From Bacteroidota bacterium (GTDB lineage: Bacteria > Bacteroidota > Bacteroidia > Cytophagales > Cytophagaceae): 64,000 bases of DNA. The stretch covers positions 10,448 through 74,447 of the forward strand of contig JAEWAY010000016.1 in assembly GCA_023391415.1 (NCBI GenBank), read 5' to 3'. The notes beneath the pieces are model-generated. The model made no database searches. It saw only the letters and a list, made by a program, of their open reading frames with translations, and was not told the origin of the DNA. The first letter of the stretch is position 1. Each line of letters starts with the position of its first letter. The translations under genes were made by a program, and so were the position numbers. Positions 8,889 to 19,447 of the stretch are shown here, piece after piece.

Positions 8889-11800
8889 GAAGCCATTCCA
8901 ACATGGTACGATTAAAAGAATTGAGGCCATGCTCGAGGAGCAATTTCAATTCCAACATGGTACGATTAAAAGCCGGCAGAAAAGCAAACTAGGGCGTGGA
9001 ATGAAAATTTCAATTCCAACATGGTACGATTAAAAGAGCGCCTTGCTTCTTACGTCCCCCAATGATTGTATCATTTCAATTCCAACATGGTACGATTAAA
9101 AGCCGAAACGGACGGAATAAGACGTACCACCTTTTTCAATTTCAATTCCAACATGGTGCGATTAAAGCTGACAGTTTTGTCGATAAAAATAAAATGAAAG
9201 ACGTTATTTCAATTCCAACATGGTGCGATTAAAAGCCTTTAAAGGCTAAGAAAAACGAGTATAATGAAGAAATTTCAATTCCAACATGGTACGATTAAAA
9301 GTCTATTTGATGGAGATTTTAATACATCTAAACAAATTTCAATTCCAACATGGTACGATTAAAAGAATTCAGTCAAGTTTAAATATAAATTGCATAAATC
9401 TTATTTCAATTCCAACATGGTACGATTAAAAGTACTAAAGGATGAGGATGCAGATATAACAGTTTAATTTCAATTCCAACATGGTACGATTAAAAGTGAT
9501 AGATGTTATGATTAATAATAATATCTATGCCGATTTCAATTCCAACATGGTACGATTAAAAGAAGAGATCCGACCACCTCGTCGACAACGGAAATTCATT
9601 TCAATTCCAACATGGTACGATTAAAAGCAATTTTTCCCAGATTTCAGGCAATTTTGAAAGTAAAATTTCAATTCCAACATGGTACGATTAAAAGTTCATA
9701 ATCAATACTGTATAGCGTAGCTACATATTTATTTCAATTCCAACATGGTACGATTAAAAGCTCACGGAGCATACCGGAACCCAGGTCTTGGCCTGAATTT
9801 CAATTCCAACATGGTACGATTAAAAGACGCAAAAGAGGCGTTTGATAAGCTTAAAGAGGAATTTCAATTCCAACATGGTACGATTAAAAGTATCAAAGTA
9901 TGTATCAACACTATACCCTGAATCCCTAATTTCAATTCCAACATGGTACGATTAAAAGAAAAAGTTCTATGAAGCAGATTCTTACGAATATGCCGATTTC
10001 AATTCCAACATGGTACGATTAAAAGTTAATGTTGACCAAATACCAACTGCTTTATCTGTATTTCAATTCCAACATGGTACGATTAAAAGTAGTGTGTTTC
10101 TTTTGTGAAGTAGTTAATTGCTTGATTTCAATTCCAACATGGTACGATTAAAAGGAACCGATTTCAATCTTGCGTAAATACACAAGCGTATTTCAATTCC
10201 AACATGGTACGATTAAAAGATCTGGAGGATGTAACCAGACGATTGGGTATGACAAATTTCAATTCCAACATGGTACGATTAAAAGTTATTAATGTAGTAA
10301 CGTTAACAAGTGCAATTACATTTCAATTCCAACATGGTACGATTAAAAGTCTAAAGAAAGAGGAATTGATTGAGGCAGTAAGTGAAATTTCAATTCCAAC
10401 ATGGTACGATTAAAAGAATAAGATAAGCAATAATTATAATGGTGATTCTGGATTTCAATTCCAACATGGTACGATTAAAAGTTTCCTTTTTCTGGTAAGT
10501 TTATATATAGATTAAAATTTCAATTCCAACATGGTACGATTAAAAGAAAAGTAAATCCTTATCAGGAAAATGATTTCATGATTTCAATTCCAACATGGTA
10601 CGATTAAAAGAGCCGTATCAGGACCGGAAGTGCGGACAATACTATATTTCAATTCCAACATGGTACGATTAAAAGCGCCGCTTGCGATTTTGGCAAGCCC
10701 GGAGCTAGCTATTTCAATTCCAACATGGTACGATTAAAAGAGCGAAGCCCCAGTCGTGGCGTCGCTTACATTCCACATTTCAATTCCAACATGGTACGAT
10801 TAAAAGTGTAAAAACTACAGGAAAGAACACATATACCGCATTTCAATTCCAACATGGTACGATTAAAAGTACGCTGTTTATGTCCTTTTCTTCCATGCAA
10901 GCTGGTTGATTTCAATTCCAACATGGTACGATTAAAAGCCTGACGATTTGTAATAAGTTTCCTTCATGATGTTAATTTCAATTCCAACATGGTACGATTA
11001 AAAGTCCGGGGTGGGGTTAAATAATATCAAGACTCTTTCCGATTTCAATTCCAACATGGTACGATTAAAAGATCCAAAATACAGACGATTAGCCCGATGG
11101 TTTCATCATTTCAATTCCAACATGGTACGATTAAAAGACAGCCGCTCTTTCCTCGTCGAATACGAGATAGAGTAATTTCAATTCCAACATGGTACGATTA
11201 AAAGTGTTTGTTGTGTGCTGTACGTTCAGATTTGGTTGATTGATTTCAATTCCAACATGGTACGATTAAAAGGGTAAAGGATGTATCTGATATGAAGTAT
11301 TACTTCATTTCAATTCCAACATGGTACGATTAAAAGTTCGGATTTAAGCCCTTGATTTTCAGCCGTATCTTTATTTCAATTCCAACATGGTACGATTAAA
11401 AGTTTTCTACCGTAGAATACAGTTCTGATACTTACGATAATTTCAATTCCAACATGGTACGATTAAAAGAACACAAAAAAACGGGGGTTTTTTAACTTTC
11501 GCTAATTTCAATTCCAACATGGTACGATTAAAAGAGCAAGATTGAACTATGTGTCTGGAGTGGTGAAGTAATTTCAATTCCAACATGGTACGATTAAAAG
11601 GCGCAATATGTATCTTAAACGAGGCGGTCAGGTTGATTTCAATTCCAACATGGTACGATTAAAAGATCGGCAGAGCACAGACAGTACACGATTGTATCAT
11701 CATTTCAATTCCAACATGGTACGATTAAAAGCGGAGTAATGTTAACATCGCCCTGCCCGGCGTCTTATTTCAATTCCAACATGGTACGATTAAAAGGCGG

Positions 11801-14800
11801 CTATCCTATGAACCTCCCTTCCATTGTCAGCCTATTTCAATTCCAACATGGTACGATTAAAAGCAATCCAGTTTTTAAGGGCGATAAGAAACTCTCCCTA
11901 TTTCAATTCCAACATGGTACGATTAAAAGTTATGTAAAGTTCGATCCGCAGGACTTTGTAAGGATGCTATTTCAATTCCAACATGGTACGATTAAAAGGA
12001 GCGATACGCTTGTCGCTACTAATCCATACTGGATTTCAATTCCAACATGGTACGATTAAAAGCATTATCAGGTAATCCATTGTGTTCAATTCCTGATTGA
12101 TTTCAATTCCAACATGGTACGATTAAAAGCTTGGCGTTGACCTTAATACTTTAGCAGGCGATACGTATTTCAATTCCAACATGGTACGATTAAAGCAACT
12201 AGGCTATACGCTTTCAACTCTAATAATGCCTGATTTCAATTCCAACATGGTACGATTAAAGCGCTGGTGCGATTAGTAATATATTGGATTCCCAGTTATA
12301 TTTCAATTCCAACATGGTACGATTAAAGCTAATAATATGAACTTAAATGTAAACACATACTCTGATTTCAATTCCAACATGGTACGATTAAAGCAATCTC
12401 GTATTCGACAAGAAAAGAGCGGCTGTTTTATTTCAATTCCAACATGGTACGATTAAAGCCCTTTTCCCCGAGTGTGAGGAAATAGCGTAAATCTTTATTT
12501 CAATTCCAACATGGTACGATTAAAGCTCCTTTTTTAAGGAAACCCGATTTCCAATCGGAATATTTCAATTCCAACATGGTACGATTAAAGCACATTCAGC
12601 GCAGACAAGAGTTAAGCGAAAGTTTGCAATTTCAATTCCAACATGGTACGATTAAAGCTGCTGCCCCTTGAACAATCCAGTACGATCTTTTGAATTTCAA
12701 TTCCAACATGGTACGATTAAAGCGCTAGCAACGAAGAAGAAAACAATTTACCATTTTAAATTTCAATTCCAACATGGTACGATTAAAGCGAAAACTCCTC
12801 CTCCGCCCTCTCTCCGACTTAACCAATTTCAATTCCAACATGGTACGATTAAAGCAGTTTGCATGGCTCCCGGTTAGGGTAGGTGAATTTAATTTCAATT
12901 CCAACATGGTACGATTAAAGCCCCGAAGCCATCTTTTTTTGACTGGTTATTCAGAATTTCAATTCCAACATGGTACGATTAAAGCTGTATTACTACACCA
13001 GTAGAGTCTCGTCAAGATACATTTCAATTCCAACATGGTACGATTAAAGCAAACTATAGCATACAACCCTTCCGGAGGGGAAATTTATTTCAATTCCAAC
13101 ATGGTACGATTAAAGCGAATTAAAAAGTAATCAAAAGCAAAAAGCTTTTGCTAATTTCAATTCCAACATGGTACGATTAAAGCTAATGGCGGAAAAAATA
13201 TCATTTGACAATATCCCATATTTCAATTCCAACATGGTACGATTAAAGCTAAAGAAAAAGTGAAAAATAATTCACTTTAAATTATTTCAATTCCAACATG
13301 GTACGATTAAAGCCAAATCTCCATTATTCAACGATTTCGCGTGAACAATATTTCAATTCCAACATGGTACGATTAAAGCCACTTCCACGCCGCTTCCTCG
13401 TCGTACCGGAAAGTATTTCAATTCCAACATGGTACGATTAAAGCCGCAAAATTCATCCACGTCAGCTACTCCGATAGTTATTTCAATTCCAACATGGTAC
13501 GATTAAAGCTAAAATAAACTTTCTCATAAAAACTGGTGCTAACATATTTCAATTCCAACATGGTACGATTAAAGCGGAGCTTCCCGGTAGTTTATCGGCC
13601 TCCGTACCGCATTTCAATTCCAACATGGTACGATTAAAGCATAATAACACACTGATAATTTGATTGTTGGGTCTTATTTCAATTCCAACATGGTACGATT
13701 AAAGCAATCCGGCCAGGGTTGGAGGTGATCCGGATGAAGGTATTTCAATTCCAACATGGTACGATTAAAGCTTGTCTTCTTCAGAATCCTCTTTGACGTC
13801 TGAAGTATTTCAATTCCAACATGGTACGATTAAAGCAACAATAGTTTTGGGCCGGAAAACGTAAGGAACGAAATTTCAATTCCAACATGGTACGATTAAA
13901 GCTAAAACACCTGATCTTGAACCGTTGTTTCATCACCATTTCAATTCCAACATGGTACGATTAAAGCATTCATCGCCTAACTCCTCAACATCCTCAATCG
14001 TTAATTTCAATTCCAACATGGTACGATTAAAGCAATTCTTTCTTTTTCATTTTCTTCCCCAGTAACCGATTTCAATTCCAACATGGTACGATTAAAGCAG
14101 TCTTCACGAGTAATTTTGAGGCGTTCTTCCAGTTCATTTCAATTCCAACATGGTACGATTAAAGCAAGCGCGGGAATAGAGGCCCGCTGACAGCCCGGAA
14201 AGAATTTCAATTCCAACATGGTACGATTAAAGCCATCTGGGCAAGGATCCGGAGTGTCGAGTTCTTGAAAAATTTCAATTCCAACATGGTACGATTAAAG
14301 CAAATAATGCTTACCCTCAACAAGCTCCCCATTAGACCATTTCAATTCCAACATGGTACGATTAAAGCTCACCATACGCCAAACGAACTTTTTAAAGCTC
14401 ATCAAATTTCAATTCCAACATGGTACGATTAAAGCAAATCATTCTCAGCCCCTGATAGCTGGGAGGAAATTAATTTCAATTCCAACATGGTACGATTAAA
14501 GCTTCTCCACCCTTTCAATTAATTGTTTGATTTCATTGATTTCAATTCCAACATGGTACGATTAAAGCGGTTCAAACCCTTCTCTTTCATGAAAACTTTG
14601 AATTTTATTTCAATTCCAACATGGTACGATTAAAGCAGCGTGCCGGGACGGTTAAACTCCTTTCACCGAGTCACATTTCAATTCCAACATGGTACGATTA
14701 AAGCAATTTTATCCGGCCAAACCGTTCCAGTGTTCCACCCAATTTCAATTCCAACATGGTACGATTAAAGCTGACATACCCGGATATATATTGCCAAGGA

Positions 14801-14838
14801 ACTTCCGCATTTCAATTCCAACATGGTACGATTAAAGC
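8889..14838 (-). CRISPR. CRISPR array 2: 91 repeats, 90 spacers
   Basis: I located 91 repeat copies of 30 nt from 8889 to 14809, spacers mostly 34-38 nt. The first copy (8889-8918) has a decayed left half and is followed by a 24-nt spacer, marking the trailer end. Copies at 9139 and 9206 carry GTGCG in place of GTACG. Repeats from 8943 to 12100 end in ATTAAAAG (except the 9139 copy). All 41 repeats from 12167 to 14809, the leader-proximal ones, end in ATTAAAGC. All begin ATTTCAATTCC on the plus strand, giving a crRNA handle ATTGAAAT in the leftward transcript. The leader is at 14839-15050. Spacers appear unique by eye; their targets cannot be read from this window. Confidence 0.98.
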
Positions 14839-15050
14839 CCGTTGGGCTACGAATACAAATATGCCCAAAATCAACATGATAGCAAAAGGAGGGGAACGTT
14901 TTTTTTACTAAAAAGTCGTCGATCGGCAATGATATGATTTTGCCCGGGGATCGACGACTTCTGAAAATCAAAAACTTATCTGGTTTTTCATGTATTCAAG
15001 GCTATTTTCAGGGTAGTTTTGCATCTGTACAAAGACGATCGACGACTTTG
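14839..15050 (-). promoter_or_regulatory. Leader of CRISPR array 2
   Basis: 212-bp segment directly adjoining the last repeat of array 2 and colinear with the leader of array 1. It holds a perfect inverted repeat, AAGTCGTCGATC (14913-14924) and GATCGACGACTT (14949-14960) with a 24-nt loop, plus a third copy GATCGACGACTT at 15037-15048 close to its distal end. A run of T (about 14899-14906) follows AGGGGAACG. The transcript is expected to run leftward into the array. The distance from the leader's outer end to the csm operon's last stop codon is about 470 bp. Confidence 0.85.
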
Positions 15051-15157
15051 GGACTTTTTGAGTCTATACTTCTATTCTGTTTTTGGATGATACACTATGC
15101 TGCATCTTGTTTACAAAATGGACTTGTGCGAAGCCAAAAGAAATCCTATTTTGCGGT

Positions 15158-15496
15158 ATGAATCAGCTACAAACGCTTCTGTCTCACCTGCCGGATGACA
15201 AAATCCAGGAACTGTCCATTGTTACCAATCGCATACAAAAGACTGCCAAAGCGCATGTAGTGATTCTTTTTGGTTCGTATGCCCGTGGCAACTATAAGCT
15301 TGAAAGAGGGCAGGAGCGGGTAAGAAAAGCGACTATGATCTCTTAGTTATTACCACGGACAGCGACAGCCGCCGGGCGATCAGTCTGGAGCTGACCAGAG
15401 CTTTTGACGACATTGCCACACCGGTGCAGCCAGCCAATTCTTAAACTACTGGAAGTGACCGAAAGGATTTGCAGGGAAAAGATTGAGAGGTTGTGA
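15158..15496 (+). pseudogene. Decayed nucleotidyltransferase (probable MNT-HEPN fusion remnant)
   Basis: The frame from ATG 15158 reads MNQLQTLLSHLPDDKIQEL and reaches VILFGSYARGNYK, the glycine-serine motif of minimal nucleotidyltransferases, then stops at 15346. The expected second metal-binding motif, SDYDLLVITTD, is present a few bases later in another frame (from about 15331), which itself stops at 15442-15444. A third frame then reads LKLLEVTERICREKIERL to a stop at 15494-15496, resembling the C-terminus of nucleotidyltransferase/HEPN fusion proteins. So there are at least two frameshifts and probably a large internal deletion. It lies between leader 2 and the csm operon, in opposite orientation. 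The HEPN part of this reading is inference. Confidence 0.7.
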
Positions 15497-15517
15497 GGAG
15501 TGAGGGGTTAATGCTAG

Positions 15518-16330
15518 CTACTTAACTGCTTCCCTGTATTCCAATAGATTCATTAAATTACCATAAAGCTGACTAGGCATAGCGACAGCACTTACATTGA
15601 TTTTCTTATTTTTATCATACACCGTTCCGCATTGATAAAATAATATTGCTTTATCCTTTAACGAATCTACAATGCGACTTTGAATTGTATCATTGTCCCA
15701 TTCATTAGTTAGTTCATTTAAAATAACTACATCCCAATCGCTTACTGTATTTCTAACACTTCCTTCATAATAAAAAAAACTAGCTATTTCATCCTCAGTA
15801 ACAGCAAATCCGACATCCGTTAAGTATTTACTAATTTTATTTCCTCCATCGGGGAGCATTGACAATATAATTATCCTATTTTTCCGTCTTATTTTTGCCT
15901 GCAAATTGTATTTTTTCAATTGATTTTCAATAATGTTCCTCTCTCCACTAACTACATCATCAATTAACTTAGCACATTCTTTATTTACCAAATTATCTAT
16001 ATCGGCCTTAATCTGTTTATACCTATTCCACCCAAAGAAAGCAAGCATACTTCCGAATATTCCGATAATTACAACTACAGCAATACTAATCCATGTATAA
16101 ATTCTCTGTACAAAATCCTGATGCTCTTTTCGTTCTTCCCTTAGTGTCTCAATTATTTTTCCATACTCTGATACCAGTTTCTCTTCCTTTTCCTGGAGCA
16201 GCTGATACTGTTCCTTTAGAAGCCTAAACTCTGCTTCAGTTTGCGCTACAGGAGCTTGTGTTTGAGCATATGCCCATGGCCCAATAATTAAAAAAGACAT
16301 TAAGACAAATAGAGATAGTATTTTTCTCAT
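15518..16330 (-). CDS. Type III-associated membrane protein, candidate effector
   Basis: A 270-residue protein of no family I can name, encoded last in the csm operon, 6 bp after csm5. Layout: signal peptide 1-22 (ends PWAYA|QT); coiled coil about 30-75 rich in E/K/L; one transmembrane helix about 78-100 (ISIAVVVIIGIFGSMLAFF); a second charged helical linker 103-148; and a C-terminal domain 151-270. With a cleaved signal peptide the coiled coil is periplasmic and the C-terminal domain cytosolic. That domain alternates strands and helices (NRIIILSMLP, DWDVVILNEL, DKAILFYQCG), suggesting a Rossmann-like fold such as nucleotide sensors use. By analogy with Cam1 and Csx23, membrane effectors of other type III systems, I infer a cyclic-nucleotide-triggered membrane effector; no CARF motif is certain. 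Confidence 0.6.
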   Translation of the reverse strand: MRKILSLFVLMSFLIIGPWAYAQTQAPVAQTEAEFRLLKEQYQLLQEKEEKLVSEYGKIIETLREERKEHQDFVQRIYTWISIAVVVIIGIFGSMLAFFGWNRYKQIKADIDNLVNKECAKLIDDVVSGERNIIENQLKKYNLQAKIRRKNRIIILSMLPDGGNKISKYLTDVGFAVTEDEIASFFYYEGSVRNTVSDWDVVILNELTNEWDNDTIQSRIVDSLKDKAILFYQCGTVYDKNKKINVSAVAMPSQLYGNLMNLLEYREAVK

Positions 16331-16336
16331 TCGAAT

Positions 16337-17641
16337 TTACTTGTTATTTAAAGTAAGTTTTACCCAACCCAAAGGTTGTTGTTTAATATGGGAAACAGAG
16401 TTTGGAAAATCCTCATAATCTGATTTGACTTTAGCAAATAATGGAACAAAATCATTCATAAAGTCATAGCCTTTAGAATCATAATATTTTCGGATAGCCA
16501 AAAGGGCAGTATTTCTATATATACCTTTTCCACTTCCCAGATAGATTATTGCCTCTCCGGAACTAAGCTGATCCTTTGAAGGTATTTTTATATCAAAGCT
16601 CTTTTGACAATCTTTTACTTCCTTATAAAAATAGTTTAAAACATTGAAAAGAGGCATCAGATCATTTTTACATGACTTGAGTAGTTTGACCAAAAGATAT
16701 TTTTCGCTAAAAAGCTCCCAGTCGTTTGGTTGACTACTTATTTGTAATTCGGCGCCAAAGCTGATTCCTGATTTCACATATTCCTGTGAATGGAGTTCCC
16801 AATCTTGTCCTTTTAAGGAAAGTCGGCTGATATTATCAACTTCTATACAATTTTCAATACAAGGGTCAGAATCAGCAATTTTCAGATTGCTCGCAGGCTG
16901 ACGAAGTATTGATGAATAATCCTGATTTATTCCGAAAGCTTTTTTCTGGCAAAAATCGACAAAGTCATTGAGAAGGGTCCGATTGTTTCTATCTATTTTA
17001 TTTATTCGGTCTTTAAGACGTTCTTTTTCCTTAATTAATTTTGTTTCTATTTCTGAAAGCTTCTTATTTCCTTTCTTAAGCCTCTTTAATTCGCTGTTAA
17101 TTCTGGAAATTTCTTTGCGATACTTAATTATCTCCTGAATTGATCTTTTAAACTGTTTATTGTTTTCCTCTATAAAATCAGTCACCCACTTTTTTCCTTC
17201 ATCTTCACTAGTTAACCAATAATACAGTACGGCGTTTTTAATTGCTCCTTTTATGGCAGAGCCTGGAATATAAGGAAGCCCACGCGATTTAATAATGGAT
17301 TTTAGGGGCAAAGTTTTTGCGCCTTTATATACATAGGTTACCGGAGTGGCTATACTTTTTAATTTATCATCATCGAACCCGATAATCCTGTTTAGAAACT
17401 GATCAACGCCTTCACCTTTCTTCGCCATTTCTGTCGCGATGATGCCTTTCTCATAGTTATCCAAAATATCTTTATTACTTAATAGCAAATTGTTGAACTT
17501 CTCGGGATCGACATGATACAATTGTCCCTCTATAATATAATAATCGGACAGAGGAGAAAGTTCTTCACCATTATTTATCGCTAATGGGCTTAGTGTGGTG
17601 AGATGAATGTTAAATAAATGATTAGTTGTATTGGCTCCCAT
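16337..17641 (-). CDS. csm5: Csm5, type III-A RAMP subunit
   Basis: A 434-residue RAMP protein that caps the 3' end of the crRNA in the Csm complex. The N-terminus has the RRM-like strand HLFNIHLTTLSPLAI with NNGEELSPLSDYYI, then YHVDPEKF, typical of Csm5. The family glycine loop is LPYIPGSAIKGAIKNAVL at about residue 115. A predicted coiled coil with many K/E (about residues 165-225) separates the two RAMP halves. ATG 17641 is preferred over an in-frame TTG at 17647; it starts 2 bp after the csm4 stop, so translation is probably coupled. Csm5 versus a second Csm3/Cmr-type RAMP is decided by gene order and the N-terminal wording. Confidence 0.88.
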   Translation of the reverse strand: MGANTTNHLFNIHLTTLSPLAINNGEELSPLSDYYIIEGQLYHVDPEKFNNLLLSNKDILDNYEKGIIATEMAKKGEGVDQFLNRIIGFDDDKLKSIATPVTYVYKGAKTLPLKSIIKSRGLPYIPGSAIKGAIKNAVLYYWLTSEDEGKKWVTDFIEENNKQFKRSIQEIIKYRKEISRINSELKRLKKGNKKLSEIETKLIKEKERLKDRINKIDRNNRTLLNDFVDFCQKKAFGINQDYSSILRQPASNLKIADSDPCIENCIEVDNISRLSLKGQDWELHSQEYVKSGISFGAELQISSQPNDWELFSEKYLLVKLLKSCKNDLMPLFNVLNYFYKEVKDCQKSFDIKIPSKDQLSSGEAIIYLGSGKGIYRNTALLAIRKYYDSKGYDFMNDFVPLFAKVKSDYEDFPNSVSHIKQQPLGWVKLTLNNK

Positions 17642-17643
17642 GC

Positions 17644-18735
17644 TCAATCAATTTTAAAAGTATCTGGTAATGGAAGTAAAAAAGCCTTTCCGTATCGCAA
17701 ATAAAATCTATTGTTGTCTGATGAAATATCTTCAATATGTCCTTTTATTTCAGAGGTTAGAAGAGCTCCTTCGTTTATCATTCTTACACATTTCAATTTC
17801 TGATTTCCGGTATGTCTTCCTCCTCTCAGTGTATGGGTGTATGCTTCTATTTTTTCCAATTCTTCCGTATCTGCCGGGATTATTTTGCTTAAACTTAGAA
17901 ACATCTTTGCAGAATTATTTCTCTTAGAAAGCTCTTCATCATCTGCATTGATGACCGCGTCAATCTGGCCATAACCACTACTTCTTTCACCACCGATACC
18001 ATTGTATTTCAACAAATCAACCGCCAGATCAAAATCTGTAACATACTTTTCTTCTTCAATGGTATACATAAAATAAAAATGAATACTCAGTTCATCTAAT
18101 TCACTCAAATCGGCTATTTGTATATAGCTTATATTATAGGGACCTTTAGGCATTATATATGATAATTCCTCACCGTTTTCTTTTATTTTTTCTTCTTTCA
18201 TACTTCTCAGGCCAACCTGAGTGTTCAGTTTCTTTTGGAAGAGAGAAAAGCGTAGTTCCTGAGTATCTTCAACAATTTTAAGCAAAGTATTCTTTTTCTG
18301 TATTAGGCCCAATCTCTCCACAGTAGCTTTACTTAGAGCCAAATTGCCACCACAAAACCACTCATCGAGTGGTTTTCCCAATAGATCAACTTCCACAAAC
18401 TGTATTTTCTTTATTATTTTGATCTGGTCGTACTTATTCAGATCAACCTGGTTGACGACATTTACTGGCCTCGGCACCAAATAGATGAAGTCATTATTAT
18501 GCTTTATACAATAAAACGCAGAGGATATTTTAATTTTCCCTGATTCAAAAGCATTTATAAATTCGTCTACACCTTCCTTGCTCCTAACTGAAGCCAGATT
18601 GTTGACCAATGCTGAAAACAAAACGTCCGAATGCAAATATGTATCTGTATCCGTCAACGAGGTATCGCTATCGACCAAAGGCTTTCCGAAATGGAATCTG
18701 CTATTGGGTTTTAGCTGTAGTATTTTCTTCTTCAT
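17644..18735 (-). CDS. csm4: Csm4, type III-A RAMP subunit
   Basis: A 363-residue RAMP protein that binds the 5' handle of the crRNA and contacts Cas10. The N-terminal KPNSRFHFGKPL followed by YLHSDVLFSALVNNL is the hallmark of Csm4. The C-terminal half carries the glycine-rich loop GIGGERSSGYGQID. The gene overlaps csm3 upstream by 35 bp and is followed by csm5 2 bp later, so it is inside a tightly packed operon. Length is in the normal range. No catalytic function is expected of this subunit. Confidence 0.92.
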   Translation of the reverse strand: MKKKILQLKPNSRFHFGKPLVDSDTSLTDTDTYLHSDVLFSALVNNLASVRSKEGVDEFINAFESGKIKISSAFYCIKHNNDFIYLVPRPVNVVNQVDLNKYDQIKIIKKIQFVEVDLLGKPLDEWFCGGNLALSKATVERLGLIQKKNTLLKIVEDTQELRFSLFQKKLNTQVGLRSMKEEKIKENGEELSYIMPKGPYNISYIQIADLSELDELSIHFYFMYTIEEEKYVTDFDLAVDLLKYNGIGGERSSGYGQIDAVINADDEELSKRNNSAKMFLSLSKIIPADTEELEKIEAYTHTLRGGRHTGNQKLKCVRMINEGALLTSEIKGHIEDISSDNNRFYLRYGKAFLLPLPDTFKID

Positions 18736-19444
18736 AAGGACAGGTAAATTGAAATTTAAAAGATTGATTGGAAACTAATTTTTTACTTGAGGCATCAATT
18801 TCTAAATATTGTTCAATCTTTGATTTTATTTCAACTCTACCGTTACCTCGGCTTCCACCACCACCCAAATAATCCTGGTTTAACAATTGAAAAGCCAAAT
18901 CCAGAAGCTTCAAATGCTCTTTTGCATCCTTCTCATTATATACATCTAAACATAGATCCAAATCAAAAACAGTATCAGGCAGAACACGCTCTAAAGGTCT
19001 TGGATTTGCCTTGCCTGTTATTCGGTTGATAGAGTTTTCCATTTTTTCCTCAGTCAAGTCTTCAATCGCATTTTTTCCTAAAAAACAATCCCTGACTTTC
19101 AGCAATGCTTCTCCTCTGGATTGGTCTTCTTTATCCGGAGCATAACCAAAAACGACTGCAAGGTGCTTGAATTCACTATTGGCATCTTTCATCTTTTCAT
19201 AGTCATCTTTTTCATCCTTTGTTCCGGCCACTTTAGCCAGTAAGGCTCTCAATTTTCCTTTTAGAGAACTTCCCGGTATATATGGCAAAGATTTATTTCC
19301 CTTTTTATACTTGATTACTGGATTGTCTAGTGCACCAATATCAATACCTGATTTATTTCCGCCAATAGCCAGCCCTGTTTTTACTTTAATTGTACCGGTA
19401 ATAAGTAGCTTACCCTTCAATATATTTTCTGACATGATTTCCAA
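18701..19444 (-). CDS. csm3: Csm3, target-RNA-cleaving backbone subunit
   Basis: A 247-residue RAMP protein forming the repeated backbone of the Csm complex; each copy cuts bound target RNA at 6-nt intervals. Visible motifs are GTIKVKTGLAIGG, then IGALDNPVIKY, with the aspartate at about residue 40 aligned to the known catalytic Asp (D32 in Staphylococcus epidermidis Csm3), and the loop LPYIPGSSLKGKLRALL. A second glycine-rich segment, LGGGGSRGNGRVE, lies near the C-terminus. So RNA cleavage should be intact. Either Met1 or Met4 may be the start. It begins 3 bp after the csm2 stop and overlaps csm4 by 35 bp. Confidence 0.94.
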   Translation of the reverse strand: MEIMSENILKGKLLITGTIKVKTGLAIGGNKSGIDIGALDNPVIKYKKGNKSLPYIPGSSLKGKLRALLAKVAGTKDEKDDYEKMKDANSEFKHLAVVFGYAPDKEDQSRGEALLKVRDCFLGKNAIEDLTEEKMENSINRITGKANPRPLERVLPDTVFDLDLCLDVYNEKDAKEHLKLLDLAFQLLNQDYLGGGGSRGNGRVEIKSKIEQYLEIDASSKKLVSNQSFKFQFTCPYEEENTTAKTQ

Positions 19445-19447
19445 TAT

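Noticed and set aside
11739..12059. Open frames inside the CRISPR arrays (also 7118-7309, 8851-9033, 10204-10413, 12668-13004) with a repeated FQFQHGTIK or FNSNMVRLK motif
   Set aside because: The motif is just the translated repeat in successive frames; these are not genes.
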